Shown here piece after piece: positions 12,031-23,530 of a stretch of 64,000 bases of DNA. Origin of the DNA: Marsupella aquatica (taxonomy: Eukaryota > Marchantiophyta). The translations under genes were made by a program, and so were the position numbers. The stretch is from assembly GCA_973895155.1 (NCBI GenBank), contig OZ316897.1, positions 21,824,001 through 21,888,000 on the forward strand, read 5' to 3'. Within the stretch, counting starts at the first letter, position 1. Each line of letters opens with the position of its first letter. The notes below the pieces were generated by a model. That model made no database searches and was not told the DNA's origin. It saw only the letters and a list, made by a program, of their open reading frames with translations.

Positions 12031-13104
12031 GTTATGCATGTTATAATTAAAAAATGGAAAAAATAATGACACAGGTCTTGAGAAAGGGTTGCCGGGACAA
12101 GGGGCCCCATTAAGTATATTTGAAAAGTGAGGGGCTCATGGGGAATTTCTGGGCCATCAAGTATTTTGCTGTCATGCTGCTGACTTTTTGTTGAGTAGAG
12201 GTGGTGAACTAACTTGCCTCCAATCACGCCAAGGAGTGTTCATGCAAGCATCTATTTTCTACTCAATGTGATCGTTTCCTCTTTCCCTTATCCCCTTTCT
12301 ATTTCTTTCCCCAATTTGTTTTTGCAACAAGGCGCTTTTTGTGATCCTTTAGTTTCTGCCGTCAAATTACTTTTTTGTCTTTTCCCAACTCCATTTCTCA
12401 ACCAAACCAGACTTTTTTGACATCCTTTGATGCCAGAAATTTTTGTCTGTAGGATCTGTAGTTATTTTTGTCATTTTTGCAGTTTTTCTGGACTCAGGCT
12501 TATTTTGGCTCTTTCATCTTGCAGAGGTTAGGCTAATGTTTCACCCCTTTATTGAGTCTCTTGCCTTTGGTATCCTGTTTCCTTGTTTGACATTTTTTAT
12601 TCTTTGGAAATGTGACATTTACATTCTCTTTTCAACCAGATAATTCTTTTCTGGGTTGAAATCTGAGACAATTGTAGTTTATTGCAACCCACAAAAGAGA
12701 CCTCAATGCAACCAGACTCTTTTGGCATCCTTGAAGTCCTGCCTGAAATTTATGTTTTGGATGAGCGGGTTTTAGTTCTTCTTGCCATTGGTGGCTACTT
12801 TGCCTTATTTGGCTCTTTGGTCTTGGGTTTTATTCCCATGTTTCAAACTTTCAAAATACATAGGAAATCTGACAAACTACCAGAGAGCGGGCCAGAGAAC
12901 CCATTAAAAAAAACTAGAAATAAAGGGGCTACCAAAAGCATAGGGCTTTAAGGGCTGCCCAGACATGGGATGGGCAGGGGCAAGGAGGGGACCCAAAAGG
13001 CTGGTCTGAAACTGAAGTGTGACACAGAAATGAAGAGAAGCTTCCGGTGGGGTGTGGGGGATAACCGAGGTGCATTTAATAACAAAACAGGGATGCATCC
13101 CCCT
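12031..13104. repeat. Right arm of the foldback-like repeat, split by an insertion
   Basis: Reverse-complement partners of the left arm occur at 12031-12172 and 12946-13104. In the left arm the matching blocks are about 20 bp apart, but here 12173-12945 (773 bp) intervenes, so a later insertion or rearrangement split this arm. The 773-bp piece has no recognised coding content and no obvious terminal repeats. Confidence 0.55.
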
Positions 13105-14653
13105 AACTTGAAAATAATTGACAAGAGTGGGGCGCACAAAGTGAGCAATGGACAATGGCAGCAACAACAAGGTACAAGTTACACGCTCATAATGAACCTC
13201 AAGGTTGCCGTGCCCATGTACATAACTCCATTTTATAAATCACAACTAGATTCATTAAAACCAACTTTCTCTTTAGATGTATTAATTGTTATGGTGGCGG
13301 CTGTACAGTGAACATTATGAGATTATTTCAAAATGGATACTTTTTTTACCATTAAAAGGTTGTATAGCTACGTACTTGAATGTAATGGCCACATGGTCTA
13401 CAAAGATAATAATTCATGAATTTTTTAGCAAATTTCCAAATCGCCCGGGCAGAAACATTGTTTACCTAATGTCTAAAGAATGGACACTCACAAAACTAGA
13501 GACTTAAAAATGGTCACTAAGAATCCTTTCACAAACTCCACACTTTGCAAATTAAGGAGGGACTTCCACACCAAATCGAGCAGCACCTTTGTGTACTACA
13601 TGCTCCCTCACCAAATTTAGGGTGCCCATTATGCACAAGGGGGCTATCATGATTGCTTGCACGGGGAAGATTAAGGAAAGACTTTGCAAAAGAGGGGCTT
13701 CCTTTGTCAAATTGAGGGCTGCCCTTAGCTAGACTTTCACAACTTACACACAATAGGTAAAGCCTATATAGATCGAGAGAGCACAGCCCACAGTACTCTC
13801 GGGGGTTTCACTTCCACAAAAATGGCATATCACGTGCGACGAAGTATAGGGTCATTTTATTGGTTCGAAGGGAAGACTTAAGAATTTTCTGAGAAGAACA
13901 ATAGGGTCTTTTAAATCCAATTTTGGGACTTATAAGAACGTTAGGGTCTTTATAACCAAAATTTGAGAATATTCTGAGAATATTCCAACTTTATAGGGGT
14001 CAAAAAATTAAAAATTTTTCTTACATTTTAGGGGGTCCGAGGCCTAAAAACGTCGCAGGTGATGGGGAGACATCCATACAATGAGACCCCCGAGACAGTA
14101 CTTGCCAGGGACTACCTTTCCAATCCAAACAGTATCACTTTTGTGCATACTTTATCTTCTTTGCTTCTTTGCTTCTATTGAAGTACTTGCGGGCCCGCTT
14201 GCGGAACTACTTGTTGATCAAGTTTGTCAACATCTTTCGAGCAATCTTTGAATTCACTCTGTCTATTGGATTTAGCAAGTGAACACAAGCTACAATTCTA
14301 TGCAAAATATGGATGAGCCAGCAGAGTCTAGCTATGTACAGCAAAGGAACCTCGTGCCAGGATATGGTAAAACTCTGAGGACCCCTCCATCTCAAGTATC
14401 GGGTGCAGAGCATTCTCATTTGCAAGCCAATGATTCATTATCACCTCCAATCCTTCCATTTCCATTCTCATATCATCAGTCTGGATACCGGTTTGATGGA
14501 GAATCTAGAGGTGGGTTGAATTCACGAAGATGACCACCAATGGTTGCAAGACCTGCGCCGGTGATCAGGAATAGATCACGTTATGACAAAGAGGTGGAGC
14601 GTGCTATACATGTCCCTCTCTTGATCTACGAGGCAGAACAAGTTGACACTGGC
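13105..14653. other. Intergenic stretch, nothing recognised
   Basis: No protein-like frame is present. A loosely repeated 'agggtctttt' phrase occurs at 13845-13960. The minus-strand frame at 13529-13753 has low-complexity composition and is not supported as a gene. Confidence 0.35.
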
Positions 14654-16690
14654 TGTGACACGGATAACATGTCACTTAACGGAACCCAGGTCGTAGATTA
14701 GGCCTTATACGGGCATTAGGACCGTAGCCATAGCGTAGAATAGCACGTGTAGCAGTCTGTTGCCATTATGAATAGATTAGGAGTAGGTTAAAATGACCGA
14801 ATAATTACGAGTTTAGGAAGAGGATTATTATGCACGACCGAGGTACGGTGGCGGCAGCGGAGTAAAAATCAGTTAGAGGAATCATGCTTGGACCGAGGCG
14901 CCGACTTCAGCTCGTTATCAATGACCAAACGGCCTGGCCTTCTCACGCTCGGGCTCATCCTGGCACCTCCATAAGAGAGGAGCTGATGGTGCTGCGGGCC
15001 ATTTGCTCATGTCTACCTTTTTTTGAATTTGCGGACGTTGCCACCCACTCGCCCTTCTGATCGAATCAAGTCAACCTTTACAAGGAGATTATCGAGGGAG
15101 AAGAGCGGAATGTGGCGAGATTTAGTCAGGACGAGTGAGGCCTCCACGAGAAAGAGGACCAGCCGAGTGGGAACGCGGACTCAACGAACCGGACTATGAG
15201 GTTAGTATGACCCTCACAGCCTTGGGATTTTGGACCTTGTTTGGCGAGGTAGGTGCTAAGTTCTCCGAGACTTACTGGTACTCTGTCCCGAGAAAGCCGC
15301 TTACGAACGAAGATACGCGAAGCTGGTGACCAAGATAGCACTGGTTAATTGCGAAAGGACAGCCATCACCAGGGATTCCAGCTACAACGAGCTGTGAGAC
15401 TACATCACCGAACTATATCTCAGCGAGGAAGGGCTTAGATCGGTAGCAGAGGCGATTCTTGAGGTCCCAGCGAAGTTCTTTAAGCTGAAGGGCAGCCAGC
15501 GGCTTACTCAAGCGGAGTTCGACAAGATTCTAGGGTACCTAGACCAGCAGATTGCAGCCAAAAAGCGCCAAGAAGACATCAGCAAACAACGGGAAGCGGC
15601 ACGTAATCTTACGTTCCTCGGGGAAAGCTCCAATGCCTTCAACTGGGATATGGCTACCCCGATACCACCAGTGCCTCAGCCGATGACCACCGGTGTACCG
15701 CCAAACCGGTCCCAAGTCCATCCAGTAATCAACACAGAGTGTTCTTTGGGTTCCGAGCGAGCTAGTCCGCAACTCGAACAGCGTCCTCGTAAGCGGCCAA
15801 GGACTACGACGGCCCCCGAATCAACAACGCGGACCAACGCCGCGCCTGCATCTGCCCTGGTAAACCCCCCGACCAACCAGACCCGACGGCCCCCGGATAA
15901 CCCGAAGTCCAACTTATTACAGGTAATCCGCGTCCCCAAAGTAGTCTGGATCGCGATCAAGAAACTTGAACATGCAGACTATCTAAAGGAGCATCAGTTG
16001 GAGCAGTTCGCTCACTTGCTTTGGAGGCCGTGCACCACCGAGCCGAAGGAGATTTGTGAGTTCATCTCCAATTTCGACACTGACGCGTCGACCACCAAGG
16101 TTTCGGGGCAGGCCTTATCACTCACGGAGCATCGGTTAATGCAAATCTTCTGCCTACCAACCGGGCCAGTGCCGGTGGAAATCCGAATTCGGGATAAGGA
16201 GTATACGCCGCGGCACTTCAAACCTGAGGGTAAGACGGACAACGGATACAAGCAGGGGGCATGCACCAACTTAACCTGTATGGAGCGGCTTAACTTCATA
16301 CGGACTACCCTACACATGATTGAGCCACGATTCGAGATTTCCCTCTGCACGATCGTGCAGGTGGAACAGTACAAACAATGAAACTGGGCCCAATTCTTCT
16401 ACCAAAGATTCTCGGGGGAGCTGAAGCGGGCTCAGGGTGGTATGGCTATTGGGGGGAAGACTTACTTGGGAAGTCATATCGCCATTATCCTCGCCAGGTA
16501 CAAGGCACGGCGGGAGGCCAGAGGAAAGAATATGGCCACCTCAGCCCCGGCTAATGTCACCCCCGCCCCGGAGGAGGCAACCCCGAGCACGCGGACTACC
16601 ATCCCTCGGGCAAACCCCAAGCCGGAAGCCCCGACTAATACTCCGCCACCTCCTCCTGTGGAAATTCCGCCGCCCCCTTCCGTTGAGCCT
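14654..16690 (+). repeat. Left arm of a 2.04-kb inverted pair (retroelement-like)
   Basis: Starts TGTGACACGG and matches 22948-20913 in reverse orientation at roughly 95 percent identity by eye over 2,037 bp. The terminal TG and the CA at the far end of the partner resemble LTR termini. The non-coding leader is 14654 to about 15200; the rest encodes the accessory ORF described separately. No matching direct LTR was found downstream, so this is either a solo-ended or truncated element, or one arm of a long inverted-repeat element. Confidence 0.7.
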
Positions 16691-17521
16691 CCACTACCCG
16701 CAGTACAACCACCCCCAATCCCTCCACCACCTGAAGATATCTTCCCCTCCCCAGCGTTGACTACAGAGGAGATCATTGCTCCACCCGAGGAGCCACCGGT
16801 ACCCGAGAGGATGGAGGACTACCAAGTAGCCCCGGGGACCATGGCCTACGACCTGGTCCACAAGTTTAGCCAGACTATGTCTGGGGAGCTGGCAACATAC
16901 ATCGGACAACAAGTCTCGACGTACTTTCAACCAGCCTTCTTCATGTTAGAGCACCAACCACGGATCGTAAGCCGCTTGGAAGAAGAACTCATGGCGAAGG
17001 GGAATGAGATCGGGCACCTCCAGATGCTGGTAGAGCACCTCGAGGAGGAGGCAACAACCCGCCGCGAGGAGTTAGTCCGCACCGTCGAACAGCAGGACAG
17101 ACTAACCCAAGAGTTAAGCGGAGCGCAGGCCAAACTCAAGAAGCTGGATGACACCGTGCTTCAATTACGCTCAGAATCTTCGGCTCAGGTTACCAGCCTG
17201 ACCGACCTCAACAAACAATTCCTGCAGGTAGCACAGCAGGTGGCTAGTCTCTCCGCCGAACGAGATAAATTGCTAGCGCAGGACCAGATCCATCGTGACT
17301 CCATCGACCAGCTCAATCTGGAGGTAGCGCGGCTCCAGACCGAGGCTGATGAAGCTGCAAATGAGGCGGAGGAGGCGGTACGGGACAACAAGGCCTTGCA
17401 GGACCGCATTACCCTACTCGTCCTCCAGCGGGGAAAACCTGGGCCCACCTCTGATCAAGGCGGCTCGAGGTCTTGTCCCGACAAGGGGACTAGCCCTAGT
17501 CCAACCACTGCACACACGTAA
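15209..17521 (+). pseudogene. Element-borne accessory protein with coiled coil, decayed (left copy)
   Basis: The protein starts at MTLTALGFWTLFGEVG. Comparison with the inverted copy shows a 1-nt loss near 15281, then TGA at 15395-15397 (CGA in the other copy) and TGA at 16379-16381. Otherwise one frame stays open to 17521. Layout in order: a helical N-terminal part; a conserved block with ICEFISNFD, LTEHRLMQIFCLPTG and ERLNFIRTTLHMI; a hinge with GGMAIGGKTYLGSHIAIIL; a Pro-rich stretch (about 16560-16800); and a long coiled coil (about 16970-17430). No gag, zinc-knuckle or enzyme motif is visible. It recalls plant transposon-associated proteins of unknown function and resembles the protein at 39934-51034. 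Confidence 0.6.
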
Positions 17522-18240
17522 GGGGTGGTTAGCGAAGGGTGGAAGCAGGCGCCGTGCGAGGCAGTTAAGACAACGACATCTTTTGGTTAGGCGTAACGAC
17601 AGAATGACTGTCATTAGGCACCGATTAGCGGCAGTAAGAAGAATTAGGGCCGGATCAGTTAGGATCAGCCAACGTAGGATGGAGTCCATCAACGGACTAG
17701 AGTTTGTCAGTAGGCTTGGCCGCTGCCATCCCGGTTGGCACCTTGTCATCGACGGTCAACCAGTCAGTGCGGCGCGGCCAGTAGTCAGTAGGTAGTTAGT
17801 CAGTAGGTAGTATCCCGGAAGGCAGTATCCTCCGGCTCTCCTCCGCGATTGTAGTATGTGACGCCAATGACATGGTCCTTATTTTGTAATCTGATTAAGT
17901 AGGTTGCTGTATGCAAGGAGTAGCTATTGATATTACATAACAATTAGCAAGATGGCAAGAATAAGGGCAATCATGGCGTTAAGAGTAGGGAAATAAAAAC
18001 TATGTCGCGGGTGGTCGACGACCATATCTCTTTCAATATGTCACCAAATCCGGATCTGTAAAGAGCATTGGAAAGATCTGGTCAAGGCAAGTAAAATCGA
18101 TATAAAACACTCGGGAAACGGAGGTGTATTAAGAGAAATACGGCCTGATTAGTGTGACGGGTTAACTTATGGCCGGAATTAGCGGATTCGGCTTCAGTTT
18201 CGGGTTAACCCAAGCTCGACCACGGCTTAGCTTATGTGAG
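17522..18240. other. 3' flank of left accessory ORF, non-coding
   Basis: GC-richer than the flanking host-like DNA, with short repeats of 'cagtaggtag' near 17785-17812. It is probably the 3' untranslated part of the same element. No PPT or LTR could be assigned. Confidence 0.35.
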
Positions 18241-18369
18241 CACGGCTTCAGCTTAGCTCAGGTAAGCACGACTTCAGCTTAGCTCAGGTGAGCACGGCTT
18301 CAGTTTAGCTAAGGTAAGCACGGCTTCAACTTAGCTTAGGTCAGCACAGCTTCAGCTTAGGCTTAACCT
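18241..18369. repeat. 26-bp minisatellite, five units
   Basis: Units begin at 18241, 18267, 18293, 18319 and 18345, with consensus cacggcttcagcttagctca followed by ggtaag. They grade into a looser field of 'actcgggttagc' motifs to about 18540. Confidence 0.85.
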
Positions 18370-20912
18370 AGGTTCGGATTAGATTGAACTCGGGTTAGCC
18401 TAAACTCGGGCTCAGCTTAGGGTAGGTTAGCGGATAGCGGGTAGCGGCCTAACCCGAGACCACGGGTTAGCTCTACTCGGGTTAGATAGGATAGCTAGGT
18501 TAGCCAAACTCGGGTTAGCTATGTAACTCGGGTTAGCGCAGCAGTGAGTACCCCCTCTCGGTTGCGGGGGCATAACTCTCTGTGTATTTGACCAAATCGG
18601 ATATAATTGACCTCGTTGGAAAGAGGAGCTCAAGCCGCTTCCAACGCTGCTATCCACGCAGCAAATGGTTGAATACAGAAATCGGGAGAGGAGGCGTAAG
18701 CTCGCGAAAACCATGGAGGAGGGCCAAATCCGAAGTACATAGCCAATTCGAGATAGAAATAAAGCTGCAAGTTAGGGTTCAGTAGTTAGAGATAGTGGCG
18801 GCTCTGTTAGGGCTGGGATGGGGCTCCAGCAGCGTACTACCCAGCCATTTGGGCTCATTATGAGAGTATATAGAGCAGCCCCCCGGTAGAGATGGGGGGG
18901 GGGGGACTTCAGTTGTGTGATCTCACTTAGACTGAGCAACAGGGAGGAGCTCTGTGCAAGCAAGGCTGGACTTGGACGCTGCGTGTTGGGGAGAGCTTGG
19001 TTGTGCTATTACTCAGGGAGTAATCAGCCAAGCTTCACAGCAACGGGTTGCTAGGTTTGCGAGCTGGATTGTGGCTCTTTCTAGTGAGTAGCACAACTGG
19101 GTTCTTTTCCCCCAATATAGAGCCTTGGTGATAGGTGATGTATTGGTGATTGTAAACTGTGGGGAGGATGTCAATTTGATTTGTGGTGAGCACATTAGGG
19201 AGGCTGAGACACTGATTGAGGGGCAGCAGGAGGAGCATTTACAGTTCAGTCTGGCAAGGCTACGTGATCCATGGGGAGTCCCGGCCTTTGTCTGGTGGAG
19301 AGCACTAAGGGATCTATGGCCAGAGCGGAGCTTGCAGGGCAAGCGTGAGGCCGGGCCTCATTGCAGTCTGGGGTAGATCGCCGTTAGGCCTGGTACCAGC
19401 TTTGAAGTCGAGTCAACTATGTATGCGTAACTTGACGTTCTGAATTGGAGGTGTGAGATCTGTATGTGCCCCCAAGAATGAAGTGCAGTGAAGGAGGTTG
19501 AGTTCAGGATTGAGTTTGCAAGGCAAGTACGGGATTGGTTTGAGTCCAATATGCCGTCGCAATCTGGAGTGAGCCGGGCTCAGGTTCAGGATTGAGCTTG
19601 CATGGCAAGCATGGGGCTTGCGGGGCAAGCACGCTGCAATCTGGAGTAGACAGCCTTCGGGCCTATTGTTCGGATCAAGTGTTCTCAGTGAACTATTGTG
19701 CACATCGTTGAATCTAATTGAGTTTTCCTCTCAGGCCTCATTTCTCTCTTGGATGTGTGTGTGTGTGAGGCAATCTAAGTGTATGATGGGACTAGCAGCG
19801 CCACTAAGAGGTGTACAGGGTGCATTGAAGCGGGCTGGGTGAGGACTGTCATAGCTCTGATTGCTGAGAGTGGAATGGCAGAGTGGTGGGGCAATGGCTT
19901 AGAAGTCCCTAAGCCGGGAATCAGTCAAGAGTCACTGGTTTATGGGTACATTCCGGCGGCGGAATAGAAACATACCTATGACAGTAAGCATACGTATAGA
20001 CCTATGCGCACCGTAGCGCTAGGCCCTGTGTGTACGGGCCCGATATGAAGACTCCTTCTCACCAGAACTATCATGAGCGCGGATCTGATTCCCAACCTTG
20101 GTTCTTAGGGATTGAGCTTGGGTGATGTGTGACGGAGTCTTGTTATGATAGTCTGGTGTTAAGGGCATAAATTGGTGTTTACCGGCCTTCACAGCATCCC
20201 TTCGTGATCCTCAGGTACAAGGAGATGGTTTTGGCACCCATAGTGACGTCTTTGGTGTTAAGACCCATGTCAATCGCGTGACATAGTATTTAGGCTTCCC
20301 CTTCCGCTATGGAAGGGGGAGAAGGCTTAGTTATCTCAGCAAAAGAAAGGTGAGGCACGGGGAGTCCCGGCCTGAGCAGGGTCAGAGCGCACCAAGGAGT
20401 GAGAGCCAGAGTCGAGCTTGCTGGGCAAGTGCGAGGCAGGGCCTCGTAGAGACTGGGCATCGACTGCCGTTGGGCCTGCTGACCCCCTTTGAAGTGGAGT
20501 CAACCATGTAAACTGATGCTTCGCTGAGTAAATGTAGTCTTTTCCCCCTAATGTTTCCGCAAGTAACTGGTGTTGTGTGTATGCTTTGTCTGGGTAAAGG
20601 CGCCATTTTAAGGGACGTACCGGGTGCGGAGTAATGGTAGGGATTGCCACTCATTGTATGTCACAAGGTCCTATCGTGTCAATGGCTTGAATGGCCCCAA
20701 GCCGGGAGTTAGTCCGAGTCACTAACTGAGGGAATATTCCAGCGGTGGAAAACAAATATACCTATGACTAGTACGAATTATGCAAGTGTTATACCAGTAA
20801 GTATATCGACTTAGCCCGACTTAGGGCTAATAGAGGTCACTACACACCTCCTTGCCCTCACCCTCACCCTTACTGGTGGTCGAGGTCACACCATGGCACT
20901 AAACTGGATTTA
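18370..20912. other. Loop between inverted arms, with degenerate direct repeats
   Basis: No credible gene. Imperfect direct duplications include 19265-19430 against 20355-20520 (both contain ggggagtcccggcc and a gagcttgc-gggcaag phrase) and 19911-19975 against 20699-20765 (aagccggga...cctatgac). The gagcttgc-ggcaag phrase also recurs near 19510 and 19595-19632. A 13-base G run lies near 18891-18903. The pattern suggests scrambled LTR or untranslated parts of the same element family. Confidence 0.5.
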
Positions 20913-22450
20913 AGGCTCGACAGAAGGGGGCGGTGGAATTTCCTCAGGGGGCGGTGGCAGAGTATTAGTCGGGGCTTCCGGCTTGGGGTTTGCCCGAGGG
21001 ACGGTAGTCCGCGTAGTCGGGGTTGCCTCCTCTGGGGCGGGGGTGACATTACCCGGGGCTGAGGTGGCCATATTCTTTCCTCTGGCCTCCCGCCGTGCCT
21101 TGTACCAGGCGAGGATAATGGCGATATGACTTCCCAAGTAAGTCTTCCCCCCAATAGCCATACCACCCTGAGCCCGCTTCAGCTCCCCCGAGAATCTCCG
21201 GTAGAAGAATTGGGCCCAGTTTCGTCATTTGTACTGTTCCACCTGCACGATCGTGCAGAGGGAAATCTCGGATCGTGGCTCAATCATGTGTAGGGTAGTC
21301 CGTATGAAGTTAAGCCGCTCCATACAGGTTAAGTTGGTGCACGCCCCCTGCTTGTATCCGTTGTCCGTCTTACCCTCGGGTTTGAAGTGCCGCGGCGTAT
21401 ACTCCTTATCCCGAATTCGGATTTCCACCGGCACCGGCCCGGTTGGTAGGCAGAAGATTTGCGTTAACCGATGCTCCGTGAGTGATAAGGCCTGCCCCGA
21501 AACCTTGGTGGTCGACGCGTCAGTGTCGAAATTGGAGATGAACTCACAAATCTCCTTTGGCCCGGCGGCGCACGGCCTCCATAGCAAGTGGGCGAACCGC
21601 TCCAACTGATGCTCCTTGAGATAGTCCGCATGTTCGAGTTTCTTGATTGCGATCCAGACTACTTCGGGGATGCGGATTACCTGTAATAAGTTGGACTTTG
21701 GGTTATCCGGGGGCCGTCGGGTCTGGTTGGTCGGGGGGTTTGCCGGGGCAGGTGCAGGCGCGGCGTCGGTCCGTGTTGATTCGGGGGCCGTCGTAGTCCT
21801 TGGCCGCTTACGAGGACGCTGTTCAAGTTGTGGACTAGCTCGCTCGGAACCCGAAGAACACTCCGTGTTGATTATTGGACGAACTTGGGACTGGTTCGGC
21901 GGTACTCCGGTGGTCATCGGTTGAGGCACTGGTGGTATCCGGGTAGCCATATCCCAGTTGAAGGCGTTGGAGCTTTCCCCGAGGAACGTAAGATTACGCG
22001 CCACTTCCCGTTGTCTGTTGATGTCTTCCTGGCGCTTTTCGGTTGCGATCTGCTGGTCTAGGTACCCCAGAATCTTGTCGAACTCCGCTTGAGTAAGCCG
22101 CTGGTTGCCCTTCAGCTTAAAGAACTTCGCTGGAACCTCAAGAATCGCCTCAGCTACCGATCTAAGCCCTTCCTCGCTGAGATATAGTTCGGTGATGTAG
22201 TCTCGCAGCTCGTTGTAGCTGGAATCCCTGGTGATGGCTGTCCTTTCGCAATTAACCAGTGCTACCTTGGTCACCAGCCTCGCGTATCTTCGTTCGTAAG
22301 CGGCTTTCTCGGGGCAAGAGTACCAGTAAGTCTCGGAGAACTTAGCACCTACCTCGCCAAACAAGGTCCAAAATCCCAAGGCTGTGAGGGTCATACTAAC
22401 CTCGTAGTCCGGTTCGTTGAGTCCGCGTTCCCACCCGGCTGGTCCTCTGT
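20913..22450 (-). pseudogene. Element-borne accessory protein, truncated (right copy)
   Basis: The open frame 22394-21225 encodes the same protein as the left copy and preserves the segment the left copy lost: a continuous N-terminal half through ALVNCERTAITRDSSYNELRDYI, the LTEHRLTQIFCLPTG block and ERLNFIRTTLHMI. It stops at TGA (21227-21225), and the frame continues beyond to 20913, where homology ends. At this point this copy reads AAA TGA CGA AAC and the left copy reads AAA CAA TGA AAC, so the ancestor was most simply AAA CGA CGA AAC and each copy decayed separately. Function is unknown. Confidence 0.6.
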
Positions 22451-22948
22451 CTCGTGGAGGCCTCGCTTGTCCTGACTAAATCTCGCCACATTCCGCTCTT
22501 CTCCCTCGATAATCTCCTTGTAAAGGTCGACTCGATTCGATCAGCAGGGCGAGTGGGTGGCAACGTCCGCGAATTCAAAGAAAGGTAGACATGAGCAAAT
22601 GGCCCGCAGCACCATCGGCTCCTCTCTTATGGAGGTGCCAGGATGAGCCCGAGCGTGAGAAGGCCAGGCCGTTTTGGTCATTGATAGCGAGCTGAAGTCG
22701 GCGCCTCGGTCCAAGCGTGATTCTTCTAACTGATTTTTACTCCGCTGCCGCCACCGTACCTCGGTCGCGCGTAATAATCCCCTTCCTGAACTCGTAATGA
22801 TTCGATCATCTTAACCTACTCCTAATCTAATCATAATGGCAACAGACGGCTATACGTGCTATTCTACACTATGGCTACGGTCCTAATGACCGTATAAGTC
22901 CTAATCTACGACCTGGGTCCGGTCAAGTGACACGTTACCCGTGTCACA
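20913..22948 (-). repeat. Right arm of the 2.04-kb inverted pair
   Basis: Reverse-oriented partner of 14654-16690, ending ...CCGTGTCACA on the plus strand. Homology stops abruptly at 20913, within the Pro-rich coding part, so the coiled-coil half present in the left copy is missing here. No direct repeat is evident at the outer borders of the two arms. Confidence 0.7.
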
Positions 22949-22999
22949 ACAACTCAATCGTACCCTCTAATATCTGTTGAAAGCACCAAGGAGCCCATG

Positions 23000-23530
23000 T
23001 CCCTGCTCTGTCGTTACCTGTTGTAAAGTATACAAGGAATTATGTATAGATCCCCAAATATTATAGAGTATACAAGACTAATTCTGTAGATTATCAAATT
23101 GTACCCAAAATGCCCCATTGCACACTGTCTTAGAGTACTCCAAAGTACTATAGATTATGAAAGGGTAGCCAAAATGTCTCTGAATATCTAGAGGATGAAT
23201 CTTTGAGTACCCCATATGTCATAAAATGACCCACATTCCTCTGCTTTACCAAAGGGTAGCCAAAATGTCTCTGAATATTTAGAGTGTCTTAGAGTACCCC
23301 AAATATCATAAAATACCCCATAGTCCTTTACATGACCAAAGGGCACTAAAAATGTCCCTTAGTTATATCATATATTGAGTGACCCATAGCACCCTACATA
23401 TCATAGAGGGCTTCGTAGTACCCAGGAGTACTCCAAATATCATAGAGTACCTAAGAGTACTCTAGATTATTTACCAAAGGGTACCCAAAATGTCACCAAA
23501 AATCATAGAGTACCCTATTACCCAAATACC
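23000..23530. repeat. Degenerate short-period repeat field
   Basis: Variants of 'atcatagagtaccc' and 'aaagggtagccaaaatgtc' recur at irregular spacing; for example 'ccaaaatgtctctgaatat' occurs near 23171 and again near 23261. It looks like an old tandem array. Non-coding. Confidence 0.6.

Noticed and set aside
18400-18540. GGGTTAG motifs suggesting interstitial telomere repeat
   Set aside because: Motifs are scattered within longer non-telomeric units, and the plant telomere repeat would be uninterrupted TTTAGGG.
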